The notes beneath the pieces were generated by a model. That model was not told where the DNA came from. It worked only from the letters and a program-made list of their open reading frames with translations, and did no database searches. The position numbers and the translations under genes are program-made. From contig CM042084.1 in NCBI GenBank assembly GCA_023512835.1, forward strand, positions 56,474,793-56,538,792: 64,000 nt of DNA. Direction: 5' to 3'. Source of the DNA: Taxillus chinensis (taxonomy: Eukaryota; Streptophyta; Magnoliopsida; Santalales; Loranthaceae). Positions 45,597 to 56,707 of the stretch are shown here, piece by piece (positions within the stretch are counted from its first letter, which is position 1; each line of letters opens with the position of its first letter).

Positions 45597-48500
45597 TGTC
45601 ATCACTGGATTTCGTCCGGGCCCGTTTGGGGTGGGCACAAACTAAACCAATGGTGAGAAATTTTAGAGTCGCCACCAACTGTTTTTGGGGTACAGTTGGA
45701 TACCCTCTACTTTGAGTAGTTTAAAGTGTGTGGTCTGCGTCATCAGAGAAGGGTTCGGGAGTTGGTTACGTGTAGGGAAGGATTAGCACCCCTACAACGC
45801 CCTTTCGGTATCTAATTTAGGAGGAGGAGGTTTTTATTTTATTTGTACTGCCATGACTAGGTTAAGTTTCCTAAGGAGTCTATGATTTCTCTTTGGCTAA
45901 GTTATTTGTCAAAGTTATGGTTAAAATTGATTTACCCTAAATCCCTAAAGGGAATCCTAAAAGTTTTGGGTTTTTGTTTGAAGTGAAGAATGAGATCCTA
46001 CAAGTTGATGTTGGTTTTGGTTTTTTCTTTTAGAAATTTAAGTCCTAAAAAATGGTTTTTATTTTTCCCTTTTTTTGGATTTTTGGGTTAGAAAACATAC
46101 ATTTTTGGTTTTTGTTTTATTTTTTGTTGTTTTTTTATCTTTTTTTTTTTGTTCTTTTTTTTTTTGGTTTAAGAAATTGATGTACTAATTTTGGTTTTTT
46201 TTGCTTTAAAACATGAAAACGTTTTTTTTGTTTTGGTTTTATTTTTTTCAAGGGGACATTTTGAACACATTTTGAAAACTTTTTATAGAAAAACATGTTA
46301 TAGAAGACGTTTTGGAAAAACATTTTGTGGAATACATTTTGTTATTATTTTTTTTTGTTGTGTGTTTTTAAAGCTTTGAACCTAAATCTACGCGTTTCAA
46401 CAATTGAAAATACATAGGAACACATATATCAAAATAGACGTGGAGTGTGTGAGTGTGACATCCACAAAAGAAAAATAAAAGCACTCTTTTTTCTTTTTCC
46501 CCCTTTTTTTTATTCATCTCTTTTCTATGCCTCTCTTTTTTGGCCTTTTTTTTTTGAGTTTCCTTGCAATTACATATTACAACTTTGTGAGAAATGACAA
46601 GTACAATCAATAAAACAAAAGAGAATGAATAAAAAGCAAGATAATGAAAAGAAACAACACAACACAACAATTACAGAAAAAAACAAGCGAATAGCGTAAG
46701 GCAATCGAAATGAAAAATTAACCCGACTTTATCTTCGATTTGGGGCTCCGATTGCTGCAACGTTAGCGGGCAGGCGTGACTCCTTTCTTGGTGTTTTTGA
46801 AGAGAGGTGGCTGGGCAAAATTGGCAGCAAAACTGGGTGTTTTCTGGGACTGAACTCTCCCTCCCCCCTTTTTTGGATCAGGGAGCTGGGTATGAAGAAA
46901 AGATGGCAGCAGGTTTTTTTTGTTAGAGATAAGGAGTCTTTCTGTTCTCTCTCTCTCTGGACGTTTTTTGCAGGGAAGAAACTGGGGCATTTTTTTTTGA
47001 TGTGAAGACTTTAGGGAAAATGAAGAACTCCCCTCTTTTTGCTGGGCAAACTCTCTTCTTTTCCTTTTTGTCGAACTCCCCTCCTTTTTTGGGTGAGATC
47101 TCTGTTTTTCTTTTTTGCACTCTGGGCGTTTTTCTCTCTGTTTGCGCTGGGACGAGGCTGGGGCATAAATGGTTGCATGTTTTTTCAACGATCCTTGGTC
47201 TCCTCTTTTTTCCTCTTTCTTTTTTTTGCTGGGGCGTAATGGTAGCAGGTTTTTTCCAACGATGATGGCTGTCTCTCTCTTTTTTTCACGAACAGGCCTC
47301 TCTGCACAGGGACAGAAGATTGCATCTTAAAGTACTGGCGGAAACCTTTTGGCTGGACTGTCATTAATTGCAGCATTAAATGCTGTATTATTGATGCAGT
47401 ATTTTAATTTGCAGATTTGATGCTTTGTCGGGTGGACAGCTTGTGCGGAAAACAGGGCAGCTCGTGATTGCCTTTTGAATTTGTATTTTAGCACATGTGA
47501 CTGACAGGGTCGTTGCAAAATTGATTCTTTGTCAGGTGGCCAGCGCAGAGGATGGGTCTCGTGAATAGCCAGTGAGAAAAAAAAAGCCAGAGCGAAAAGC
47601 CAGCGAGAAACGCCAACCAGCGAAGGTCAAAGGGGTCAGAGGCTCGAAGTGTCGGTAGGTCGGAGTGTCGGCAGGTCGAAGTGTCGGCAGGGTCGAAGCT
47701 TCGGTGGGTCGAAATTTCGATGGGGTGAAGGTCAACGGTCAACGGGTCAAAGTGTCGGCAGGTCGAAGGTCGGAGTATCGACAGGTCAAAGGTTTATAGG
47801 CCTCGCGTGTCCAGGGTCGAAGGGTCGAAGGTCGAAGTGTTGGCAGCGGGGTTTCGAGGGTCAAGGGTCGAAGGTCGGAGGTTCGCAGGTCAAGGCGTTG
47901 CAAGTCCTGGCGTCGTAAGTCCTGGTGTCATAAGTCTCGAGGCGTTGCATCTTCACAAGGTTCGAAAGTCCGAAGGGGCGAGTTGTAGGTCGGAGTGTCG
48001 GCAGCGGGGCTTCGAGGCTTCGACTCTTTGAGGCTTCGAGGCTTCGATGCTTCGAGGCTTCGAGGCTTTGGGGCTTCGATGCTTCGGGGCTTTGAGGCTT
48101 CGAAGGTCAATGGGTCGAGGTGGCGAGTCGAAGGTCGGAGTGTCGGCAGGTCAATGGTCAACGGTCAACGGTCAACCTCGAAGTTTTTTTTAATTACCTT
48201 TTTACCCTTACCCACAATGCAAAAATGGACGACCTTTTAGGGATTGTTTGGGAAGACCCGTATTCGCCTACATAGACATTTTGGAGAGTTTTGCATGATC
48301 ACTTTTTCGGACAGTTTGACCAGGGGCATTGACCGTCTTTTGGCAACTTTGACTTTTTCCAACAATAGTTGTTTTGGCCATAACTTCTTCATTTTAAGTC
48401 TGATTTGAGCTCGGTCAAGTGCGTTAATCTCCAATTTTCATCCTCTATCACCTGGTGTTGGTCTTAGGGCGCTTCAAGGAGTTGTAGCAGAAGTCATTAA

Positions 48501-48683
48501 TTTTGGACTCCCCGTCCGTGTCAATTGTATCCATCTCGTGCAAATTGGGGCTAACATCAATTCCGAACCATTCCTTGGAAGTATGGGATCATTGTGGACC
48601 TATTCAACAAGGTATATGGCATGGGCAGAAAGGTATATCAAATGGGGTTAGTATGTCCAATCCGGACAAAATGGGGTCCAACA
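45597..48683 (-). repeat. Tat 5' LTR
   Basis: 3087 bases, ends TGTTGGACCCC (minus start) and CAGTGATGACA. It contains the segment 47167-47325 missing from the other LTR, with a direct repeat GCTGGGGCGTAATGGT/GCTGGGGCATAAATGGT, and the TTCGA-rich arrays at 47640-48180. Otherwise nearly identical to 22259-25141 by eye. Confidence 0.92.
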
Positions 48684-49179
48684 CACCCCATGACACCTTA
48701 GCCCTCATGGCCTAACCATAACCTCAAACAAACCATGACAAACCACAAACGTTTCATCACACAGCCTCACTAGGCTCACAGTGCTCGTTGGCACCCCATG
48801 GACTCCATAAAGCCCAGAACGATATCGGACAATCCAGAACGGAGAACATTATATTTCTCACATACCTGATTTCCCATGGAAACCCCAAAAATGACCAGTC
48901 ATAAGTTCTAACCTCCTTCAATCTTAAAGTTAATCACACATGTGGCGGAACAAACGAACATCGTATCATCGCAAAACAACTCATAATATAACTTATGGAC
49001 CCAAGGTCCTTCCCAATCATGCAACTTAATGCACAATATAAAGCTCATGGAAAACTCTATTAGGTCGATGTTGGCCCCACCAAGTCAACCACGTCGACTG
49101 CCTAAAGTGCGACTGTACGCATGATGAGCATCGTCCTTAGATTGAGACTTAAAGAAGAAATCCGAGCGATCACCAATCC

Positions 49180-49615
49180 GCAACAACACTCATCCAGGAA
49201 AACTCATCCGGAACACACTCATCCGGAACAACATCCATTCGGAATAACACTCATCCGGAATAACAATTATCCTGAACAACAATTATCCGGAACAACTCAT
49301 CCGGAACACTCATCAGGAACAACTCATCATGAACACTTATCCGGAACAACTCATCATGAACACTCATCCAGAACAAGTCATCCGGAACAACACTCATCTG
49401 GAACACTCATCCAGAACAACTCATTCGGAACAACACTCATCCGGAATACTCATCCGGTATCCGGAACAACACTCATCTGAAACAACACATCCGGAACACT
49501 CATCCGGAATAACTCATCTGGAATAACTCACCCGGAACAACACTCATCCGAAACAACTCATCCGGAACAACACTCATACGGAACACTCATCCGGAACAAC
49601 TCATCCGGATTCAGC
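49180..49615. repeat. CATCCGGAACAACACT minisatellite in the outer 5' LTR
   Basis: About thirty irregular units of CATCCGGAACA(ACA)CT type. It sits inside the predicted leader intron. Open frames across it are repeat artefacts. Confidence 0.88.
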
Positions 49616-50429
49616 TTCAACTCTGGATTAGACAGTAAGCACGAAGTCCTCGATCGTCGACTCTGTGATATGTACTCACCTAGACAGGTCTACAACATGT
49701 TATTCGTCGTAAAACCAGTCCGGTGACTCCAAAAACCTATTTCTAAGCATCAATTCAATGCAAACATGGGTTTCTTTCTCATCTTAGCCATATTAGGCTA
49801 CCAAAACATCCTTAGTTCAAAGGTAACAAGCAAAATCGAGTTTTCTCCAAATGCTAGGGTTCATCCCCAAATCCATGATTTCACCCAAATCATGCATGTT
49901 AAGCCCACTAGGATTGATGTAGAGATAGAATCACCTACCTGGAGGTACTAGCACAGATTAGACAACTACAAATCTCCAAACCATGGCTCCAAGCTCCAAG
50001 TTCCTCAAACCCAAGCTCTCCTCCACGCAAAACTCAAAACGAATGCCATCCCCTTCTCTCTCTTGCCTCCACCTATTTATATCTGCCAATAATTGACCTT
50101 GCCACTAATTGGCCTAATAATTGAGCTGAGCAATAATTGAGCTTCCTCCCAAGGCCACGAACCCAAATTGAGTCCAACTACAGCCAAAACGCTCGAAATG
50201 ATGAGCACATCATTATTCAGATATTTTCTAACCCAATTAACCGTTCAAACGCAAAGTCAACCAATAAACCACGATAAATTCACCCATCGGGCCACTCAGG
50301 CCCAACCCAGAATCGGTCCCAAGTACTATCAAAATGCTCACATTGATGGCCACATTATCGTCCAGATGTTTTTAATATCAAAGAAAGGCTCTCTCTTAGC
50401 CTTACCCAGATACGGGTCTTTACACATGC

Positions 50430-50745
50430 CTTAAAACATATTTGTGTTTCAATTCTTTTTTATTGAACTCTTCCAGAACATCTTTTTCGTCAACCTTATT
50501 CAATATTGACTTTATAAATTCTTTAAATAATTGATTTGCCTTTTTATCCGCCATTAAAGGTCATTATCCCAAACATAAACCAATGGGAATTGAGGGACTT
50601 ACTTTACTTTGTAAATAGGTATACCCAAAGACAAAAATTGTAGCCCTAGAATTCTTTGCAGTACCCTAATAAAACATTGGGAGATATAACCACAACACAG
50701 AGAAAGAAAGATTAATAAAAAAGTGAATATGTAAAACAAGCGTTA
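50430..50745. other. Intergenic DNA next to the outer element
   Basis: AT-rich, with no gene or element terminus recognised. Confidence 0.5.
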
Positions 50746-51612
50746 TGTCACATCCTTAACTCAGGTATTATCCTAAATATGAGTTAAATGACTCATTATG
50801 CCCAAACCCAAGGGGACAAAGAGTTAGCAACAAGGATACCACTATACCAATCACAACCAGTTTAATTTATAACCTTGTGAGCAACCTATGTATGATATGC
50901 TACAATCACAGTCTCACACTTGAAATGGATCAGATAAGCATATTGTTAAAACAATAAATATATGTATGTTGCGTCATTTTCATAATGAGCATTGGTCATG
51001 TGAAATTGATGTGAATAACATTACTATGATACACTGTTTACATGAAAATTAATTGTAGTGTGCCTAATTGTGAAATACAACTAATGTATATTAGTTTGCC
51101 TGGATCATGTTGTTATGATACGATGTCCAAATATAAATCTTCTATGTTATGATTCCCTTGTGAAATGTTGATCATGTATGATGTGCATACGTCATGAAAT
51201 CTTTTATGGTATTTCCTATGTTTGATGTCATCGTGATTTTTTATAATTACCTTACCCTCTTATGTTTACCCTTACTGGATTATTTGAGCTCACCCTTATA
51301 ATTTCTTTTCTAACCCTAGGTAATTAAAGGAATGGAGAAACTAGGATAAGGAGTCGAGAAGTGCTTGAAAATAAAATTGTATAGAATTTAAAGATTTATT
51401 AAGTTTGATTGCTCATGTGCTTTGTTATGTAATAATGGGCTCTAGAAACTTAGTCTCTAAACTCTTAAACCTTAAAGATCTTGGATTGAAATATGTGATA
51501 ATTAATGATTTGTTTGATGAAATAGTTAAAAGTTTGAAATTTATATCAAACTTGTATATTTAATTTCTACTAACGCACCTGATTTGGAGATTTTGAATTT
51601 GATGGCGTTACA
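50746..51612. mobile_element. Possible solo LTR
   Basis: Starts TGTCACATCCTTAACTCAGG and ends GGCGTTACA, 867 bases with TG...CA ends and no internal gene. No matching 5-bp flanks were found; GCGTTA precedes the left end and also lies just inside the right end. Tentative. Confidence 0.4.
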
Positions 51613-52090
51613 TCATACTACTGGAAACTGAACCAAAGGGGCTATTCCATAATGCATGGTGTAAAACTTGGTACCTTAAGATCTTATATCATATAGGAGT
51701 TGTTAGTATGGATCTTTATTGTAAAACAAGATTTGTGTGGCTTTTTCTCAAAACAAAAATTAAAAAGAAAGATGTTAGCTAACTAGAAATATATAATCAC
51801 ATTATAAATATCTTGTTCATGCTTCAAGTAATTTTATGCATTTGTTTTACTTCAAATATATATATGAACGAGAATATGCAATTATTAATTAACTAAGAAT
51901 TGGAGTAAAAAATAAGAAAGTTAAATAATTTTTAGTTTTACACACTCATATCCATAGTATAAACTAAATTCAATGATGCTTGAGTTATTTTCTTTGTATA
52001 TTTTAATTTTCTTAGTTGGGTAATATTTATTTGGTAATGTTCTTCATTGTTTTTCGAGAACCAACAATAGTTCAAGTGTGAGGGAGTAAT
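51613..52090. other. AT-rich DNA, no gene seen
   Basis: Nothing recognised apart from a purine-rich GTGTGAGGGAGTAA at 52076 just before the next LTR-like end. Confidence 0.4.
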
Positions 52091-52842
52091 TGTTAGAATA
52101 AACATATCCAATATGTAGTGAATATTATAGATTTTAATTATGTTCTTTAACCTCATATAAACATATCCATAAGTGGAAGCAATAAAATAGAATCAATATA
52201 AATACCTCCAACCATTACTATTTATATTTGATTAGAGATTGTGTTATGGTCGTTCTAATTGGTCATCCTAAATTTCAATCAACCACCTTCAATTTCTTCA
52301 GCTCACGTTCTGGTCATTCCAACTGGTTGTCTGAAATTTCAGTCGACCACCTCCAATTTCTTCAGATCAAGTATTGGTCATTCAAATTGATCATCTGAAA
52401 TTTGAATCGACCACCTCTAATTTTCTGCAATTCACCATCTGTCTTTTCCCAGTAGCTATGAATGATTCAATGAACTCTAACGCCCTTCCTTCTTGTTGAT
52501 CTCTTAATTTTAATAGCTAGTTTCCAAGCCCTTCTACTCTATTTTTGAATAGTGTTATTCCTTAGGAGAGTAGGCTTGGTGAACCATCGTATTTACCAAA
52601 GAAAAAATATTTTTAATTTGTATATTTTTGCTCAAGCCATCATGGAGAAAATACAATACATATCAATCAAAATGTGGGGGTTACAGGACATAGGGAGAAG
52701 GATTGACTGTTATCAATTCATGGATTAATTGCCAACATAAATTAGTATGAATTACATTAAACTAACCAATCCATGAGCTGCCAAAATGAAACACATTGAA
52801 CTTAATAATAATATTCACCTAATTATTATTTTATGGCCAACA
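52091..52842 (-). repeat. Probable 3' LTR of a decayed copia element
   Basis: Ends TGTTAGAATAAAC and GGCCAACA, 752 bases. On the minus strand the start TGTTGGCCATAA is preceded by the polypurine tract GAGTGGGAGAA (52843-52854), downstream of a copia RNase H on the same strand. It contains a three-unit tandem repeat at 52247-52440. Confidence 0.6.
52247..52440. repeat. About 64-bp tandem repeat, three units
   Basis: Each unit has TGGTCATTC, ATCTGAAATTT, TCGACCACCTC and AATTTCTTCAG in the same order with point differences. Confidence 0.8.
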
Positions 52843-53099
52843 TTCTCCCACTCGATCCATTTATGATTGAAATACAATATACGAATTATAGCGACAAAAA
52901 CTCTTAAAAACGAGAATTAATTTTTCATGTATCACGATATATCAAAAACTCAATACACCACACACACTTAGCTTAATAAACAAACCTTATGTTTTACTCT
53001 TCGTTCAAACAAAATAATATTTCTCAACTTAATTCATAAATTGTGCATAATTCCAAAATGATAAAGTATCCAATGTAATAAAGGTTCAACATGAATGTA

Positions 53100-53550
53100 C
53101 TACATAATGGGTCCAAGTCCCATCTTCACTACATGATTCTTGAAACTCTTAATTTGCATGCCTTTAGTCAAGGGATCAACTATCATTACATCAGTGCTAA
53201 TATGTTCAATGATCACTTTTCTTTCTTGAACACGTTCCCTTATGACTAGATACTTTATGTTGATGTGCTTATTGCAACTTCCACTCTTATTATTCTTAAT
53301 CATGAAAACAGCAGCTGAATTGTCACATTATATTCTTATCGGCAGATTAATAGAGTCAACAACTCTAAGCCTGAATATGAAACCTTTCAACCAAACATCA
53401 TGTGAGGTTGACTCAAAGCAAGAAATAAACTTTGCTACCATAGTAGAACTGGCCGTCAAGGTTTGCTTTGCACTCCGCCAAGATACGACACCATCAACTA
53501 GCATGAACACGTATCCTGATAAGGATTTAAGTGAATCATTACAGCCACTA
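53100..53550 (-). pseudogene. Copia RNase H fragment
   Basis: Minus strand: GYVFMLVDGVVSWRSAKQ and VAKFISCFESTSHDVWLKGF (53328-53528), a stop, then CDNSAAVFMIKNNKSGSCNK, HINIKYLVIRERVQERKVII and DPLTKGMQIKSFKNHVVKMG (53100-53320). This is the C-terminal end of a copia polyprotein of Tork/TAR type. The Tat derivative starting at 53551 cuts it on the right, so RT and the rest are missing here. Confidence 0.88.
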
Positions 53551-55441
53551 TGTTGGACCCTATTTTGTCCGAGTTGGACATACTAACCCTGTGAAACTTT
53601 TTCTCACTACCAAGGAATGATTTGGAGTTGATGTTAACCTCAATTTGCACAAGATGGACACACTAACACGAATAGGGAAGCCCAAAATTGATGACCTCTG
53701 TTGCAAGCCCCTAAAGTGCCCCAAGACCAATACCAAGTGAGAGAGGATGAAATTTGGAGATTAACACACTTGACCGAGCTCAATTCTAATGTAAAACGAA
53801 GAAGTTATGGCTAAGACAATATGCGTCAGGAAAAGTCAAACTTGCCAAAAGATGGTCAATGCCCCTGGTCAAAAGGCCCGAAATGTAACCATGTAGGATT
53901 CTCCAAAATAACTATTTGGCGAATATGGGACTTCCCAAACAATCCCCCCAAAGTTTGTCCATTTTGGCATTTTGGGTAGGGGTAAAGGGTAATTAAAAAA
54001 GAGGAGAGAAGTGAGTCAAATCAATGCATTGTGGTCAAATTCGGGACATCACCAGTCTGGATTTAGCATATATTGACATGGGTAAGAATCAGGGACATCC
54101 TTAGTCAGACTAGCTTCCCATGACCACGGAGTAAGGATCGAGCTCCCGTTGATCCGGCTTAGCTTAACACTAAACGGAATAAGGATCGGGCGTTCCATTG
54201 ATGGGACTAAGCTCTCCTTATACTGAATAAGGATAGGAGTCTCCCGGTGATCCAAATTAAGCGATCATCCGAAATAAACTTCCGTTGATCCGGATCCAAG
54301 CCTCACTTAACCTTTGACCACCATGACCTTTAACATGCAGTTGGCGTATCACGGGCTCACTGCTGTTCTTCATGGGATGTATTTGTATTAGCTATGCAAA
54401 TGCTTTTCAAGCCTGTCATCATGTCTTCATATGAAACAAAAAGGGCAATCATGGAGTGCGTCGATCCACCCGACGTCGAGATGGAATTGAAAATGAAAAA
54501 ATGTTGGCATGAATAATGAGGCTATGTCGAAAGACATTAAAAGGAGGTTCTTCCCTACTCGCGGGGAGGAGGCCGACTCTTTCCCTTTGCACAAACTTAC
54601 GACTAAATCTACGCTCGCAAGCTTACACCCAAGAACACCCCGAGTTTTTATGCCCAAGAGCGGTCCATCGGTGCCGGGATAGTTGAAGGACGGTGGAGTT
54701 GAAGCCCAAAGTTGGTTTAGTTAATTTGTATTTGTTTATTTAATACTTTTAGTTTATTTATATGTAGACTCGATGTAATGCTTAGTATTTTCCTATTTTT
54801 TTATGTCATTAGTATATGTTGTATTTTCCTTTTTATGTTGTATGTTGTAATATGTATAGTATAGTAAAGACAAAACAAAAAAAGAGCAAAGAAAAAAAGA
54901 AGATGAAAAAAGAAAAGAAAAAAGTGAGTTGTTATTTAATTTGTGGATGTCACAATGACACACGTAACTTTAAATGTTTTTTTAACATGTGTTAGTTCAT
55001 AGTTTTATCCTTTCGAACAAAAAATACGTTTTCAAAACAAAAAAAACACGTTTTCCAACCAAAAACCAAAGATTAAATTTTTAAGACTTCAATTTTCAAA
55101 ACAAAAAAAAAAACAAAAACAACAAAACAAAAACACAAAAAACAAAAAAAACAAAACCTTAGAGTTATTTCCACTTCAAACAAAAAAAAACAATAACCTT
55201 CTAGGAAAACCATAGTGCCTCGGCCAATCACAACAATGAAAATAAATAGAAATCTCCTCCTAAGATAGGTACCAAAAGGCGTATAGAGGGTGTAATCCTT
55301 CTCTACCTAACTCAACCCCGAACCTTTATCCGGTAATGTAGACCACCCACATTTATGTGACCAGCGCACCCCAAAACGATTAGTGACAACTCTATATATT
55401 TAAATCAATTCGTTCGCCCTGAACGAAAACCGATGATGACA
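53551..55441 (+). repeat. 5' LTR of the Tat derivative
   Basis: 1891 bases. Parts match the reverse complement of the complete Tat LTR, such as GGGACTTCCCAAACAATCCC and GGGTAGGGGTAAAGGG. Around 54110-54300 the blocks TAAGGATCGGGC, AGCTCCCGTTGATCCGG repeat loosely. 54880-55200 is A-rich. Confidence 0.85.
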
Positions 55442-55443
55442 AT

Positions 55444-56700
55444 TGGCGACTTCTACTAAGGACAACACTTAGGGGTTAGGCCTAGTACTAGGATTGAGAG
55501 GTTTCCTAGGCCTCGGGTTTGTCACAATTTAGTTTAGCGAGGTTTAGTACGGTACCTTGGCGCGTTGATCATTATCGGCAATAGGGCCCCGAACTCCTCG
55601 CTCAAGCTTGAGGTTCTTTTAAGGCTAGTCCTTTTAAGACCCCCCTTGGTAAATCCCATGGTGTATGGAGCCCTCTACGGAAGAAGTTTAGGAAGCGACG
55701 AATAAGATAGGCTCGGCAATAGAAGCCCGATTGAGAACCTAACCCACATATTGTTTGCCCATTCTAGCCTTCCCTTTGAAGGATAGGTTCATCTTTGTCT
55801 ACCCATTATCATGTGGTAGATTTTATATGTAAATATCTCGTATGTTGTTTTTTCTTTCTACCCTTATCTTCTTTATTGCTTATATCTTGTTTACTTATCT
55901 CATATAAGCATTCGTAATTTTATTATCCTTTTGTCTTAACTTTGTCCTCTAGAAAATAACATCACTTTGTTACTTCCATGTTTATTTCTTGATTTTAACA
56001 TCCAACATGGGCCCATGGGACACATGTTATCGCATATTCCACCCCACACACGAGTCTTTGGTCACTGGCCATCTCGGTACTAGGTGTCCATTAATTTCCC
56101 CCTTAATATGCAACATTATTCCACGTCGAGTCCATACTCCATAGGTAGAGAGGTGCACCCTCGTTCATACATTCACGGCTCTACCCTTAACAATTTTCCC
56201 TTATGCATTACATCATATAGACATGTAGATGTATGCATGCATGCTTACTCACTCACATGTTCATGCGTACATGCATGTCGAAAAACAAACAAGCAAAATA
56301 TAAGAGAAATAAAAAAAAAAAAAAAAAAGAGAGAGCTTACCGCAGTCCCTCCCCACGACCAAGATTACGCGCACCTCTGACCTCGGATCCGACAACAACA
56401 ACTATCCGCTTTAATGGCGGAACAAACAGACAGTTGCTAGTCTAGAGCAAGGCCAACAAAGACGCAAAATCAAATGAAGGCCATAATGGAAGTGTTGACC
56501 AAGATGGCGACAGGATAAAGATAGGGGTCCCCCTTTGAGATAGCCATTGACCAATCCCCAAGGCAAGCCCAAAGGACAACAATGCCTCTCCACTTCATAC
56601 TTGTACCCCACTGGAGTTCAATCCATCCAACATGAACCCTAGGCCTTGTCATCAAGTCCAATTTACCTTACCTACTCCAAGCAACATGGCTGAAGTGATG
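55444..56700 (+). other. PBS and leader of the Tat derivative
   Basis: PBS at 55444-55461, two bases from the LTR. 55520-55720 is conserved with the leader of the complete Tat element; an ORF1 does not follow, so the leader joins gag after about 1.2 kb. An A-run of 18 bases lies at 56312-56329. Confidence 0.7.
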
Positions 56701-56707
56701 GGACTTC

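Larger units (their letters stand above)
22259..48683 (-). mobile_element. Ty3/gypsy Tat/Ogre-like LTR retrotransposon with ORF1, intron and dual RNase H
   Basis: 26,425 bases including an 8.9 kb insertion (about 17.5 kb without it), flanked by CACCC (22254-22258, 48684-48688). Minus-strand order: 5' LTR 45597-48683, PBS, leader, ORF1, gag, protease with G-patch, putative intron, RT, RNase H, archaeal-type RNase H, integrase, 3' untranslated region with a 37-bp satellite, polypurine tract, 3' LTR 22259-25141. The ORF upstream of gag, the intron between protease and RT, the doubled RNase H and the 3' tandem repeats are together known hallmarks of the Tat lineage including Ogre. The reading frame is otherwise intact but carries single in-frame stops. 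Confidence 0.94.
3792..50424 (-). mobile_element. Outer non-autonomous chromovirus-related LTR retrotransposon hosting all nested elements
   Basis: The first base after CATGC (3787-3791) starts TATCACGCCCCCGATTCC, which is TGTCACGCC with one change. The other end finishes in GGGTCTTTACA at 50424 and is followed at once by CATGC (50425-50429), a 5-bp target-site duplication. The element is on the minus strand: 5' LTR 21239-50424 and 3' LTR 3792-20139, both interrupted. A PBS complementary to initiator tRNA-Met lies at 21219-21235 and a polypurine tract at 20140-20153. Without the insertions the element is about 6.3 kb, with LTRs near 2.4-2.8 kb and an internal region of only about 1.1 kb without a recognisable gene. 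It therefore could not move without proteins from elsewhere. LTR sequence is related to the chromovirus at 60891-64000. Confidence 0.9.
21239..50424 (-). repeat. 5' LTR of the outer element, split by the Tat element
   Basis: LTR sequence is at 21239-22258 and 48689-50424, about 2.76 kb in all, with CACCC (22254-22258) repeated at 48684-48688. Minus-strand promoter signals: TATAAATA (50074-50081), donor CCAG|GTAGGTG (cut at 49939/49938) and acceptor TTTGCAG|GTG (exon resumes at 21522). The Tat insertion therefore lies inside the predicted leader intron. The CATCCGGAA array is at about 49180-49615 and the 24-bp repeats at about 21828-21945. Confidence 0.88.
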
